Below are positions 7,612 to 16,234 of a DNA stretch of 64,000 nt, in pieces. Under the pieces are notes generated by a model. The model had not been told where the DNA came from. It ran no database searches and saw only the letters and a program-made list of their open reading frames with translations. The stretch's first letter is position 1. The number at the start of each line of letters is the position of its first letter. The position numbers and the translations under genes were made by a program. This DNA comes from Hydrocarboniphaga sp. (GTDB lineage: Bacteria > Pseudomonadota > Gammaproteobacteria > Nevskiales > Nevskiaceae): contig NZ_JAQGNT010000009.1 in assembly GCF_028291725.1 (NCBI RefSeq), positions 1-64,000 of the forward strand. Direction: 5' to 3'.

Positions 7612-10352
7612 ACGCGCCGCACACGCAGACCGAGGGTTATATCGGCCGACGCATGGCGCGCACCGAAGACACGCGCCTGCTGACCGGCAAGGGTGTCTAC
7701 GTCGACGATGTCGGCCTGCCCGGCATGCTGCAGGTGGCCTTTCACCGCAGCCCGATCGCGCGCGGCCGCATCAAGACGATCGACCTCTCCGCGGCTCGCG
7801 AAATCCCCGGCGTCTATGCGGTGCTGATCGCGTCCGACCTGGCTCGCTACAAGGTCGACATGCTGAGCTTCTTCCTGGCGCTGCCGACCGTGCCGGTACC
7901 GGTGCTGGCGGTCGACCGCGTGACCTACGTCGGCGACCCGATCGCGATGGTCGTCGCGCAGGATCGCTACATCGCCGAAGACGCAGCCGGCCTGATCGTC
8001 ATCGAATACGAAGAACAGGACCCGGTGGTCACGCTGGCCGACGCCAAGCACGGGTCGCTGGTGCATCCGCGCACGGACTCCAACGTCGCGGCCGCCACCG
8101 GCTCCGACGAAGTCGACGAGGATCTCGAAGCGCTGCTGGCACACGCGCCGCATCTGGTGAGCATCGATCTGACGCACCAGCGCATCGCGCAGTCGCCGAT
8201 GGAACCGCGCGGCGTGGTCGCCGCACCGCAGGGCTCGGGCGAGTTGACGGTCTACCTTTCATGCCAGGGCCCGCAGCTCGCGGCGCGCTGGTTCGCGCAG
8301 GCCTTCGGCATGCCGGCGACTTCGATCCGCGTGATCTCCAAGGACGTTGGCGGCTCCTTCGGCCTCAAGGGCCAGCCCTGGCGCGAGGAAGTCGCGGTGG
8401 TGCTCGCAGCCCAGCTGCTGAAGCGTCCGCTGAAGTGGATCGAGGATCGGCTCGAGAATCTGACGTCCGCCAACCAGGCGCGCGAGCAGGAAATCAGGCT
8501 GCGCGTCGCTTTCGACAACGACGGCACCCTGCTCGCCTCGCACGCCGACTACGGCATCAACAACGGCGCCTATCCGCAAGGCGCGGACAGCAACATCGCG
8601 GTGATGATGTTCCTGTGGGCCGCGCACAAGCTGCCGGTGTTCGGCTTCCATGCTCGCGGCTGGTACACCAATACGGTCGGCCTCGCCGCCTATCGCGGCC
8701 CCTGGGCGCTGGAATCGCTGGCGCGCGAAGTGCTGCTCGACCGCGCCGCGCGCAAGCTGGGCATCGACGCGATCGAGCTGCGGCGCCGCAGCTTGATCAC
8801 CAGGGCCGACCAGCCCTGCACCACACCGATGGGACTGCAACTCGAAGACATCAGCCCGGCCGAATGTCTCGACGAATTGCTGCGTCACGTCGACGTCGCC
8901 GCGTTCCGCGTGGAGCAGGCAGAAGCACGCAAGCAGGGCCGCTATCTGGGCCTGGGCGTCGCCACCTACATCGAGCCCACCGCCGGCAGCACCGGCATCG
9001 CGGTGCTGATCAGCGAGTCGGCGCACATCCGCATCGAGCCTACCGGTAAAGTCAGCGCGGTGGTCTCCACGCACTCGCAGGGCCACGGCACGCAGACCAC
9101 GATGGCGCAGGTGATCGCCGAGCGCCTCGGCGTGCTGTTCGAAGACGTCACCGTGCACGAGGACGACAGCTCGCGCGGCGGCTACGGTTCCGGCGCCTAC
9201 GGCAGCCGCCAGGCCGTGGCCGGTGGCGGCGCCTGCATCCGCGCGGCCGATCTGCTGGTCGACAAGATCAAGCTCATGGCCGCGCACCTGCTCAATGCAA
9301 AGCCCGAAGAAATCTTTCTGCGCGACAGCGTCATCCATGTCTTCGGGGAAAAAGAGCAGACCGTGAGCCTGCGCGATCTCGCCGACATCGCCTATGGCGA
9401 ACCGGATCGTCTGCCCGAGGGCATGGACGCCGGGCTGGAAGTGCAATACCGCTACCGTCCGCCTCCGATCACGATGACCAGCGCGGCGCATGCCTGCATC
9501 GTCGAAGTCGATGGCGATACCGGCTTCGTCAAGATCCGGCGCTGGGTCACCAGCGAAGACTGCGGCGTGATGATCAATCCCGCCGTGGTCGAGGGGCAGA
9601 TCGCGGGCGGCCTGGCCCAGGCGATCGGCTGCGTGCTGATGGAAGAAATCTCCTACGACCCACGCGGCAATCCCACCGCGGTCACGTACAAGGACTACCT
9701 GCTGCCGTCGATCTCGGACGTGCCCGATTTCGAGTACCACCACGGCGCCTCGGCGCCTTCCAAGGCCGAGGGCGGCTTCAGGGGCGTGGGCGAAGGCGGC
9801 TGCATTATCGGCCCGCCGACGCTGGTCAACGCCATTGCCGATGCGCTCTCGCCGTTCGGCGACATTCCGCTGCAGCTGCCGCTAACGCCGCACAAACTGC
9901 TGGAGGTGATCGAAGGTCGCTCGATGGCGAGGCCGGCGCCGACTCAGCCCAAGGCGTCCACACCCGCCGACGCGCCAAGCGAAAAGCCGATGTCGGTCGC
10001 CGAGGCCGTCGTGCACGAGCCTTCATCCGCGCTCACACCGGTACCGGTGGTGGAAACGGCCGGCATCGACGGCCTATGGAAGTTCATCCTGTCCACGCCG
10101 ATGGGACCGCAGGCCTTCACCGGCAAGCTGGCCACCAGCGGCAACGTCGTCAGCGGCTCGTTCTACTTCAACATGGACGAGGCAAGCTTCACCGGCACCA
10201 TCAATGGCAACAACCTCAAGTGGGATCTCAAGGTCACCAAGCCGATGTCGATCACGCTCAAGTACGACGTGCAGATCCAGGGCGACAAGCTGGTCGGCAA
10301 GGTGAAGATGGGCATCTTCGGCACTGCGAAACTCAGCGGCGAGCGCGTGTAG
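7608..10352 (+). CDS. Molybdopterin large subunit (form II CoxL / aldehyde oxidase-like) with extra C-terminal domain
   Basis: 914 residues from GTG 7608. The core (residues ~1-775) is a standard molybdenum hydroxylase large subunit; GGSFGLKG and GVGEGG (catalytic Glu) are visible. The active-site loop reads AYRGPW, not the AYXCSFR loop of true CO dehydrogenase, so it should hydroxylate an aldehyde, acid or heteroaromatic rather than oxidise CO. After an Ala/Pro linker (~775-817), about 97 residues form a separate unit rich in beta-strands (GLWKFILSTPMG... to KLSGERV). Such a C-terminal addition is not part of the usual family. No frameshift suggests accidental read-through; the linker is in good codon usage. 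Confidence 0.88.
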   Translation: MNAPHTQTEGYIGRRMARTEDTRLLTGKGVYVDDVGLPGMLQVAFHRSPIARGRIKTIDLSAAREIPGVYAVLIASDLARYKVDMLSFFLALPTVPVPVLAVDRVTYVGDPIAMVVAQDRYIAEDAAGLIVIEYEEQDPVVTLADAKHGSLVHPRTDSNVAAATGSDEVDEDLEALLAHAPHLVSIDLTHQRIAQSPMEPRGVVAAPQGSGELTVYLSCQGPQLAARWFAQAFGMPATSIRVISKDVGGSFGLKGQPWREEVAVVLAAQLLKRPLKWIEDRLENLTSANQAREQEIRLRVAFDNDGTLLASHADYGINNGAYPQGADSNIAVMMFLWAAHKLPVFGFHARGWYTNTVGLAAYRGPWALESLAREVLLDRAARKLGIDAIELRRRSLITRADQPCTTPMGLQLEDISPAECLDELLRHVDVAAFRVEQAEARKQGRYLGLGVATYIEPTAGSTGIAVLISESAHIRIEPTGKVSAVVSTHSQGHGTQTTMAQVIAERLGVLFEDVTVHEDDSSRGGYGSGAYGSRQAVAGGGACIRAADLLVDKIKLMAAHLLNAKPEEIFLRDSVIHVFGEKEQTVSLRDLADIAYGEPDRLPEGMDAGLEVQYRYRPPPITMTSAAHACIVEVDGDTGFVKIRRWVTSEDCGVMINPAVVEGQIAGGLAQAIGCVLMEEISYDPRGNPTAVTYKDYLLPSISDVPDFEYHHGASAPSKAEGGFRGVGEGGCIIGPPTLVNAIADALSPFGDIPLQLPLTPHKLLEVIEGRSMARPAPTQPKASTPADAPSEKPMSVAEAVVHEPSSALTPVPVVETAGIDGLWKFILSTPMGPQAFTGKLATSGNVVSGSFYFNMDEASFTGTINGNNLKWDLKVTKPMSITLKYDVQIQGDKLVGKVKMGIFGTAKLSGERV

Positions 10353-10374
10353 CGGCGGCGCTGCTACGTTTGAT

Positions 10375-10484
10375 GCGGCATCTTCTTTCACCTGGACAAG
10401 CACTTTGCCCTTGGCACGGCCTTGATCGAGATACGCGAGAGCCTCTTTGATCTCGGCGAACCGAAATGCTAGCTCAGCAGACAC
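10375..10484 (-). pseudogene. Fragment of zinc-type (MDR) alcohol dehydrogenase, C-terminus
   Basis: About 33 residues reading ELAFRFAEIKEALAYLDQ then RAKGKVLVQV match the C-terminal end of quinone oxidoreductase/MDR dehydrogenases (FxFxEIxEAxxYLxxGxxxGKVVV). Nothing upstream continues the domain, and the frame runs on without a stop into the antisense of the hydroxylase gene. It is a decayed leftover. Confidence 0.5.
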
Positions 10485-10498
10485 GACTCAGGATTGAT

Positions 10499-10880
10499 CT
10501 AGGCTTTTGCACGCAGGCGCCCTGTCCGGACGGTGCCCCAGCCGCTCTTCATCACCGATTTGAGGAATGCCCACAGTCCGCTCTCATCGGGGCGCGGATT
10601 GCCACCGCTGGCTATCCGGCGAAGCTGTAGCGTGTACCAGAAGATTTCCATGACACTCATGCGGTCGATCATCGAGATACCCGTCTTGATAGTCGGATGA
10701 ATTGAGCTTGATGCCAACCGGGAAGTCGCGACCCACCTGCCTGCGGATTTCGGTGTAAACAGCGAGCACGAAGCGCCGCCGCTTTTCCGGGCTGCCACCC
10801 CATTGATCGTTGCGCCGGTTGTGATGCGGCGACAGAAACTGGCTGACCAGGTAACCGTGCGCGCCGTGAAGTCGAATCGG
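10499..10880 (-). pseudogene. Decayed NADH:flavin oxidoreductase (old yellow enzyme family)
   Basis: One frame gives LHGAHGYLVSQFLSPHHNRR, then GGSPEKRRRFVLAVYTEIRR and FPVGIKLNSSD, the hallmark core of OYE-family enzymes. After YQDG the match stops, and a different frame continues as SMIDRMSVMEIFWYTLQLRR to the stop at 10499. Both the first third of the protein and about 200 internal residues are absent, so this is a deleted, frameshifted copy. Confidence 0.6.
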
Positions 10881-10935
10881 CCATGGTCGATACTCTTAAG
10901 GGTGAGGGCAGCGCGCGACTTGGCGCCGCCAGGTC

Positions 10936-11112
10936 TCAGGCTTTCGCAAGCTTTTCCTGAACGGTTGAAAGGCGCTCCACTTCGGCTTCAAGTCGCCTGA
11001 TTCGCTTTTCCAGCCGCTCTGCATCGGACTCACCCACCGCTTCGACGGCGAGCGCCAGCCTCGTCCAGAAGCCGGGGACGGTCCTTGGCGGATTCGCGTG
11101 CATGTTGTTCAT
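10936..11112 (-). CDS. Small coiled-coil protein, unknown
   Basis: 58 residues from ATG 11112 (TTG 11121 also possible). The N-terminus is unremarkable; the C-terminal half (ESDAERLEKRIRRLEAEVERLS) is a charged heptad pattern that should form a coiled coil. It lies 27 bp downstream of the SDR stop on the same strand and may be its operon partner. Many short phasin-like or regulatory proteins look like this, but I cannot assign a family. Confidence 0.4.
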   Translation of the reverse strand: MNNMHANPPRTVPGFWTRLALAVEAVGESDAERLEKRIRRLEAEVERLSTVQEKLAKA

Positions 11113-11139
11113 TGGGGGCAACTCGTGGTCGTGATCGAG

Positions 11140-11994
11140 CTACTTGGCGGCCGCCGAAGACCGAACCGGCGATGCTGTCAGCGTGTCGAGCTGGAAATCT
11201 TTTCGAATGCCGGCGTCGAGCAGAGCGGCCGGCGCAAACCGGCGCAGAAACCGCAGCCGGCCAGCGAGGCCGCCGGCGGTATATCGCAGCTTAGGGTGCG
11301 CCGCGTTGGCCGCCTGCAGAACCACATCCGCGACGACACTGGGTGCGTCGCCCTTTGTGATGGCGCCTTGCATCAACTGGCTCATGGCGGCGCGGTTCTC
11401 GCGGTATTCATCGAGCTTGGCGTCAGGCTCCATCAGGTTCGCGTCGAATGCCGTCTTTGTGAAGGCCGGCTCGATGACGGAGACCCGGATGCCTCGGGTC
11501 CGCAGCTCGTGGTCGAGCGACTCCGAATAGCCTTCGACGGCATGTTTGGTGGCGGAGTACAGCGCGCCGTACGGCATGGGCAATAAGCCCAGCACCGAAC
11601 CGATGTTGATGATGCGACCACTGCCCTGCTGTCGCATGTGCGGGACAACGGCGCGAGTCATCCGGACAATGCCGAAGAAGTTGGTTTCGAAGATCGTCCG
11701 TGCCTGCGCAATCGAGCTTTCTTCTGCGCCGGCTGGGGCGACGCCGAAGCCGGCGTTGTTCACCAGCAGATCGATGCGGCCTTCCAGCCGCAGCAACTCG
11801 TTGACGGCTGCGGCAACCGATTCGTCGCTGGTCACGTCGAGAGGCAACATCTCAAACGATTGTGGACCTTGTTGCGCACCGCGCCGGCTGGTGCCATACA
11901 CCTTGTAGCCCGCTGCGGAGAGCCGCTCTGCCGTCGCCTTGCCGATGCCGGATGAAGCGCCCGTCACGAGCGCGATGGATTTCTTGGGGGTCAT
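11140..11994 (-). CDS. Short-chain dehydrogenase/reductase, classical
   Basis: 284 residues with TGASSGIGKA near the start, NNAG, and the catalytic YSATK (in GALYSATKHAVEGYSES). This resembles the classical SDR subgroup that handles retinol- or steroid-like carbonyls; substrate unknown. GGAAGG eight bases upstream supports ATG 11994. A palindromic operator identical to the one at the TetR promoter lies at 12051-12066, so the gene is probably repressed by the adjacent TetR protein and induced by its ligand. Confidence 0.88.
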   Translation of the reverse strand: MTPKKSIALVTGASSGIGKATAERLSAAGYKVYGTSRRGAQQGPQSFEMLPLDVTSDESVAAAVNELLRLEGRIDLLVNNAGFGVAPAGAEESSIAQARTIFETNFFGIVRMTRAVVPHMRQQGSGRIINIGSVLGLLPMPYGALYSATKHAVEGYSESLDHELRTRGIRVSVIEPAFTKTAFDANLMEPDAKLDEYRENRAAMSQLMQGAITKGDAPSVVADVVLQAANAAHPKLRYTAGGLAGRLRFLRRFAPAALLDAGIRKDFQLDTLTASPVRSSAAAK

Positions 11995-12050
11995 GGGAAT
12001 GCCTTCCTGTCAGTGGCGGTACACGGGGTTGTTGGATAGAGGGGTAAATT

Positions 12051-12066
12051 TATGATGAACATCATA
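12051..12066. promoter_or_regulatory. TetR operator copy 1 (SDR promoter)
   Basis: TATGATG-AA-CATCATA, a perfect 7+2+7 palindrome, 57 bp upstream of the SDR start. An identical 16-mer is at 12688-12703. Confidence 0.75.
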
Positions 12067-12106
12067 TTTCTATTCGTGCGAAAAGCAGGCGCGGACATGA
12101 CTGCGC

Positions 12107-12688
12107 TCAGGTGCCAGTGGAGTTGAAGTGCTTCAAGGTCGACGCCAACAGGGCATCGGAAAGCTTGGGGTCGTCTACCGCGCGTGCCAGTACCAAAGTG
12201 CCGACCATTGCGGACACGAGAACGAGCGCCTGTTCGTGCGCTCCGGCCTGCCCCCAATTGGGCAAGTGGCGCGTCACGACGTCGATCATCTCCTTGATGC
12301 GGAGCGTGGCGGCGCGCCGCACCTCGGGCGCCTGGCGCGGCATCTCCGAACCCAGGGCGACAACTGGGCAGCCATTTTCCGCGGAGTTAACGTGCTCTTT
12401 GGAGAGGTAGGCCCGCATCATCCGCTGCAAGGCCTGATCCGGCGGGGCTGCCGCAGCGACGCGCGCTGAAGCGGCCACGGCGTCGGCGCCGGCACGGTCC
12501 GCCGCCTCGGCCAGCATCGCCTCACGCGATGGAAAGTGGGCATAGAAGCCGCCATGCGTAAGGCCGACCTCCTTCATGATGTCGGCCACGCTGGTGCCGT
12601 CATAGCCGCTGCGCCGGATGGCGCGGGCCGCGGCATCGACGATGCGCTCGTGCGTTGCTTCCTTGGAACTGGCGGTGGTTCTTGCCAT
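12107..12688 (-). CDS. TetR-family repressor
   Basis: 193 residues. The N-terminal helix-turn-helix reads TSVADIMKEVGLTHGGFYAHFPSREAML, the classic TetR DNA-binding unit with the FYxHF signature. The C-terminal domain (MMRAYLSKEHV...CPVVALGSEM) is the TetR_C type often seen in regulators of nearby SDR or reductase genes. The start at 12688 is preferred over the upstream frame because it gives MARTTASSKEATHERIVDAA. The operator overlaps the start codon, so the gene is likely autoregulated, and its stop is 40 bp from the second operator at the SDR promoter. Confidence 0.9.
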   Translation of the reverse strand: MARTTASSKEATHERIVDAAARAIRRSGYDGTSVADIMKEVGLTHGGFYAHFPSREAMLAEAADRAGADAVAASARVAAAAPPDQALQRMMRAYLSKEHVNSAENGCPVVALGSEMPRQAPEVRRAATLRIKEMIDVVTRHLPNWGQAGAHEQALVLVSAMVGTLVLARAVDDPKLSDALLASTLKHFNSTGT

Positions 12689-12703
12689 ATGATGAACATC
12701 ATA
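12688..12703. promoter_or_regulatory. TetR operator copy 2 (autoregulation)
   Basis: The same TATGATG-AA-CATCATA palindrome overlaps the first base of the TetR start codon. Two identical 16-mers flanking one regulator make a self-contained repressor circuit. Confidence 0.75.
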
Positions 12704-12821
12704 ATTAATTCCGCGAAGAAAGCAAGCCCCCACGCATGAATCGATATTTTGGTAAGGCCTGCTAACGTGATTTTTTCGCCGTAGGTCAGATGACCCGTGC
12801 TGCGCTTGGCGTAGCCGCCCG

Positions 12822-14006
12822 TCAACGGCCGGCCCACATCGGCCCGCCGCGATGCGCCGGAAACCCGAGCTGATCCACCGCCACCAGATCGATTTCTGCG
12901 GCGGAAATCGCAGCACCTTCGTTCAGCAGCATCGTTCCCGCTCGGTGCAGCGCCGCCAGAACATGGCGCTCGGTCGTCTCGCATGAATCCGTTTCGGGCG
13001 TCACCGGCTTGCCAAGTTGTTGTGTCGGTGGATGCAACGTCCATCCGAGTCGGCTCAGGCAGGCGTCGTCAGGGCTGAGTTGCGCAAGCACCTGTTGCAG
13101 AGCTTCTTTCAGCCTTTGGCTCAACAGGCCGGCCCGGGTCGCGAAACCGGTTTTCTTTGCGGCTCTACGCGCCGTGAACAGATAGCCCAGAGCCGCTCGC
13201 TGCGGGCTGTGCTGACAAGCGACGTAGCCACGTCGTTCGATGTGCCGGCCGTTGTCGCCGAGGCAGCCCGCCTCGACCGCGTCGATCGCCAGCCAAGGGG
13301 CCAGCTGTCCGCTCCACTGCTCGCGATGCCGATTCCGGAAGTCTTCGAACCAGGCTGCATCGATCGGGCCGATCCGGTCGCGCCGATCCATCACGCTGAT
13401 CAGTGCGAGTTGCTTGGCGACGGCGTGGCCGGCAAATTCGACCGCCGCCGATTCGGCGTCATCCGCCACCAGCCGATCGACCAGGCCCGCGTCTCGCGCC
13501 TCGGTCGCGCCGACCTGACGTCCGGAGGTGATCCACTCCAGTGCCAGCGCCGCGCCGACCAGCCGCGGCAGCCGCTGCGTTCCACCGGCGCCCGGGATCA
13601 CACCGAGCGTGACTTCGGGCAGACCCAGCTTCACGGAGGCATCGGCGACGCGCCAGTGACAAGCCAGCGCCAGTTCCAGGCCGCCGCCCAGGGCAACGCC
13701 TTTGAGCGCCGCGATGATCGGTTTGCGCGCGGCTTGAATCACGTCGATGGCGTCGAGCAGGCTCGGCTGGTTCAGGGATGTGTCGCCGAGTTCGCGCACG
13801 TCCCCGCCGGCACTGAAGTGCGGCCCCGTCCCGCCGATCACGATCGCCGCAATCAGTGGATCGTCCACGGCGTTCCGAAGTGCGGTGAGCAGATCGCGGC
13901 GCACCGCCTGTGCCGTCGCGTTGACTGGCGGATGGTCGATGGCCAGCACGGCGACACTGCCGGCCTTGCGCACCTGGATCATCGGGCCGATGGTCGAGCC
14001 GCTCAT
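12822..14006 (-). CDS. Enoyl-CoA hydratase-headed FadB/FadJ-like protein lacking the NAD-binding domain
   Basis: 394 residues. The first ~190 are a crotonase domain with the oxyanion-hole segments FSAGGDV and GVALGGGLELAL and Glu-containing LGLPEV. The typical FadJ linker SPQRAALGYLFTARRAAKK follows. The frame then jumps to the C-terminal 3-hydroxyacyl-CoA dehydrogenase domain (LHRAGTMLLNEG ... GFPAHRGGPM) and stops early. The intervening Rossmann domain with GxGxMG, about 180 residues in the family, is missing. It may therefore hydrate enoyl-CoAs but not oxidise the product, or it may be a decaying copy. It starts 14 bp after the fused regulator's stop, as the last gene of the LuxE-LuxC operon. 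Confidence 0.75.
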   Translation of the reverse strand: MSGSTIGPMIQVRKAGSVAVLAIDHPPVNATAQAVRRDLLTALRNAVDDPLIAAIVIGGTGPHFSAGGDVRELGDTSLNQPSLLDAIDVIQAARKPIIAALKGVALGGGLELALACHWRVADASVKLGLPEVTLGVIPGAGGTQRLPRLVGAALALEWITSGRQVGATEARDAGLVDRLVADDAESAAVEFAGHAVAKQLALISVMDRRDRIGPIDAAWFEDFRNRHREQWSGQLAPWLAIDAVEAGCLGDNGRHIERRGYVACQHSPQRAALGYLFTARRAAKKTGFATRAGLLSQRLKEALQQVLAQLSPDDACLSRLGWTLHPPTQQLGKPVTPETDSCETTERHVLAALHRAGTMLLNEGAAISAAEIDLVAVDQLGFPAHRGGPMWAGR

Positions 14007-14019
14007 CGAACGATGCGTC

Positions 14020-14829
14020 TCATCGGATCACATACGGCGGCGGCCGTCGGCCGTGCAGGCGATTGATCTGCTCCAGCAGGCGTCCCAGCAGCTTGAGCAA
14101 TTGCTGCCGCTCGCCGGCATCCAGGCCCTGCAGCGCGTAATACTCGGCGGGCTGATGGTGGGCGACCAGCTCGCGCAGTGTATCCAGGCCTTTGGGCGTC
14201 AATCGCAGCAACACGCTGCGGCCGTCGTCGGGCGAGGCCTTGCGTTGCAACAGGCCCATGGCCGCGAGCTTCGACAGCCGCTTGGTCATGCCGGGCAGCG
14301 TGATCCAGAAAGTCCGCGACAGCTGCGTCGGCGTGCTCTCGTAGGGCGGCCCCAGGCGGCGCAGCGCGCCCAGCAGGGTCACGTCGCTGAAACCGAGCCC
14401 GAGCTGCGCTGCGACTTCCTCGTTGGAAGTGAACATGTACTGGCCGATCTGCGTGAAGTACATCAGCAGCGCCAGAATGCCGTGATCGATATGCGGCGCC
14501 TCGGCCTCCCACTTGGTCAGTTCATTGGCGATGGGATCATCGACGCTTGCGGGCCTTGTATCGGTTCTGATGCCGGCGGGATTGCGCGCATAGGAACTCA
14601 GCGCATCGAGGCCTTCACGACGCACGCGATACAGGCGCCGCCGCCCCTGTGCTTCCACCTCGACCAAGCCGGCGCCGAGCAATTGCTTCAGATGCTGCGA
14701 CACCGCGGCGCGCGTCACCGGCAAGCGCGCCGCCAGTTCGCCGACCGATCCAGGCTCGCGCGCCAGGGTTTCGAACAGGCTGCGGCGCGTCGGATCGGCC
14801 AGAGCGGCAAACAGCGCGTCGATCCTCAT
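14020..14829 (-). CDS. Fused ArsR-MarR two-headed transcriptional regulator
   Basis: 269 residues. Residues 1-85 are an ArsR-type winged helix (LADPTRRSLFETLAREPGSV... RAAVSQHLKQL, then RRRLYRV wing). Residues ~100-265 are a complete MarR-type domain, with ITLPGMTKRLSKLAAMGLLQRK as recognition helix and DDGRSVLLRLTPKG as wing. Each fold normally makes a whole regulator, so having both in one chain is unusual. The start is ATG 14829, 11 bp after the LuxC-like stop, and the FadB-like gene follows 14 bp later. It probably controls its own operon in response to an acyl or aromatic ligand; no metal-binding cysteines of ArsR type are visible. Confidence 0.85.
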   Translation of the reverse strand: MRIDALFAALADPTRRSLFETLAREPGSVGELAARLPVTRAAVSQHLKQLLGAGLVEVEAQGRRRLYRVRREGLDALSSYARNPAGIRTDTRPASVDDPIANELTKWEAEAPHIDHGILALLMYFTQIGQYMFTSNEEVAAQLGLGFSDVTLLGALRRLGPPYESTPTQLSRTFWITLPGMTKRLSKLAAMGLLQRKASPDDGRSVLLRLTPKGLDTLRELVAHHQPAEYYALQGLDAGERQQLLKLLGRLLEQINRLHGRRPPPYVIR

Positions 14830-14839
14830 GCTGCGCCTC

Positions 14840-16234
14840 TCAACCCTCGTCGTTGACCCAGCGCACGAAGCGATGCATCGGCATGAAGCCATCATGAGGC
14901 AAGCCGGATTCGACCGCGCCGGCCGAGCCCAGATTGACGATGCGCTGCACACCCATCGCCGCCAGTGCGTTGCGCAGCTCGGCCTTGCGTGACGGCGGAT
15001 AGACACCGACGGTCTGCGTCGCGACATTGGCATGGCGCACGCCATCGCTGAGCGTGCCGACCGGCAATACGTTGACCACGCGGTTGTCGGGATGGAATTC
15101 GACCGGATCTTCCGAGCGGATCACCACGCCCTGGCCACGATAGTCGCCCCAGATCCGGTAATAGTCTTGCATGTCGCGCAGGCCGTCGATCTCCTCGCGC
15201 AGATTCTGCGGCAGCGGCCGGCCGGCCGCGGTCGCCATCGGCCGCTCGACGCCCATGCGCTGCTGCAGCAGCGCGCAATAGCGATCGACCTGCTCGGTCG
15301 TGCCCTCCACGAACTGGAAGCGGCTCGACACGCAGGCCTGCTGCTCGACCATCGTCGAATCGGCGGCGGCCAGATCGGCAACCTGCGCCAGCGTTTCGTC
15401 GGATTCGAAAGCCTCGCGGCCGATCAGCGAGATCGAGGTCTTGGGATCGAACGCCACCAGCTCGAAGCCCGGGCCGATGTATTTCTGCGCATTCATGATC
15501 GTGCTGCCGCCGCCCCAGGCGACGAGCTTGTCGAAGAACTGCGGCCGGAACAGCATGCTCTCGACCTTCTCGTCGCCGCCGCGCCAGTACGCGGCCGAGA
15601 ACGAGCGCGCCAACGGATGGCCGGGCGCAACCGCGGCGAGCGCGCGCAACAACGCGGTCGCGGTGAACAGGTCGTTCGACGGAATCTTGATCAGATGCAC
15701 GCCCTTGATCAGCGCACCGCGCAGGATCGTCATCGCCGCCACACCCGGCGAATTGCCGGCGATCACGTGCACCAGCCGCGGCGGAAACGCGCGGATGCGG
15801 TGGCGACGTCCGCTGGTCGCGTCGCTGATTTCGCGCCAGCCATCGACGACGTCGGCGCCGCCGAGTTCGGCACGCACCTGGAACTCCATGCTCGGGCGAT
15901 TGAAGATTTTCGGCAGCCCGGCATACGAGCGCTCGAGAATCGCCGCCGGCAGCAGGCTGGTGCGGATCGAGTAGTCCAGGGCCTGTGCGATCAGGCCCTC
16001 GGGATCGGCCGCGATCCACTGCCCCATCGCCACCATCACGTCCATGATCTCGGCCAGCGGCGTCTCGAACGCAGGGCCCGGCTCGTTGCGTGGCCAGACC
16101 AGCGCGTTCAGATCCAGCCTGGGCGTCGAGAAGCGCGCATGGGCCGGGCCGAACTCATGATCGGCGCCGACCACGACCTGGCCCTTGACGACATGGCACA
16201 GCGGAACCGCTGCAATTTGGATGGGGGCGTTCAT
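14840..16234 (-). CDS. LuxC-like acyl-CoA/acyl-protein reductase
   Basis: 464 residues, aldehyde-dehydrogenase superfamily, LuxC branch. It has the family segments HVIAGNSPGVAAMTI, IPSNDLFTA and WGGGSTIM, and EQQACVSSR containing the likely catalytic Cys. In luminous bacteria LuxC reduces activated fatty acid to aldehyde for luciferase. No luciferase (luxAB) is present here, so the aldehyde must serve another pathway. The ATG at 16234 overlaps the LuxE-like stop by four bases (ATGA), coupling activation and reduction. Confidence 0.88.
   Translation of the reverse strand: MNAPIQIAAVPLCHVVKGQVVVGADHEFGPAHARFSTPRLDLNALVWPRNEPGPAFETPLAEIMDVMVAMGQWIAADPEGLIAQALDYSIRTSLLPAAILERSYAGLPKIFNRPSMEFQVRAELGGADVVDGWREISDATSGRRHRIRAFPPRLVHVIAGNSPGVAAMTILRGALIKGVHLIKIPSNDLFTATALLRALAAVAPGHPLARSFSAAYWRGGDEKVESMLFRPQFFDKLVAWGGGSTIMNAQKYIGPGFELVAFDPKTSISLIGREAFESDETLAQVADLAAADSTMVEQQACVSSRFQFVEGTTEQVDRYCALLQQRMGVERPMATAAGRPLPQNLREEIDGLRDMQDYYRIWGDYRGQGVVIRSEDPVEFHPDNRVVNVLPVGTLSDGVRHANVATQTVGVYPPSRKAELRNALAAMGVQRIVNLGSAGAVESGLPHDGFMPMHRFVRWVNDEG

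Noticed and set aside
7608-10352. True CO dehydrogenase (form I CoxL)
   Set aside because: The active-site loop is AYRGPW, not AYXCSFR, and the gene order G-M-S-L with a PQQ dehydrogenase is not that of CO oxidisers.
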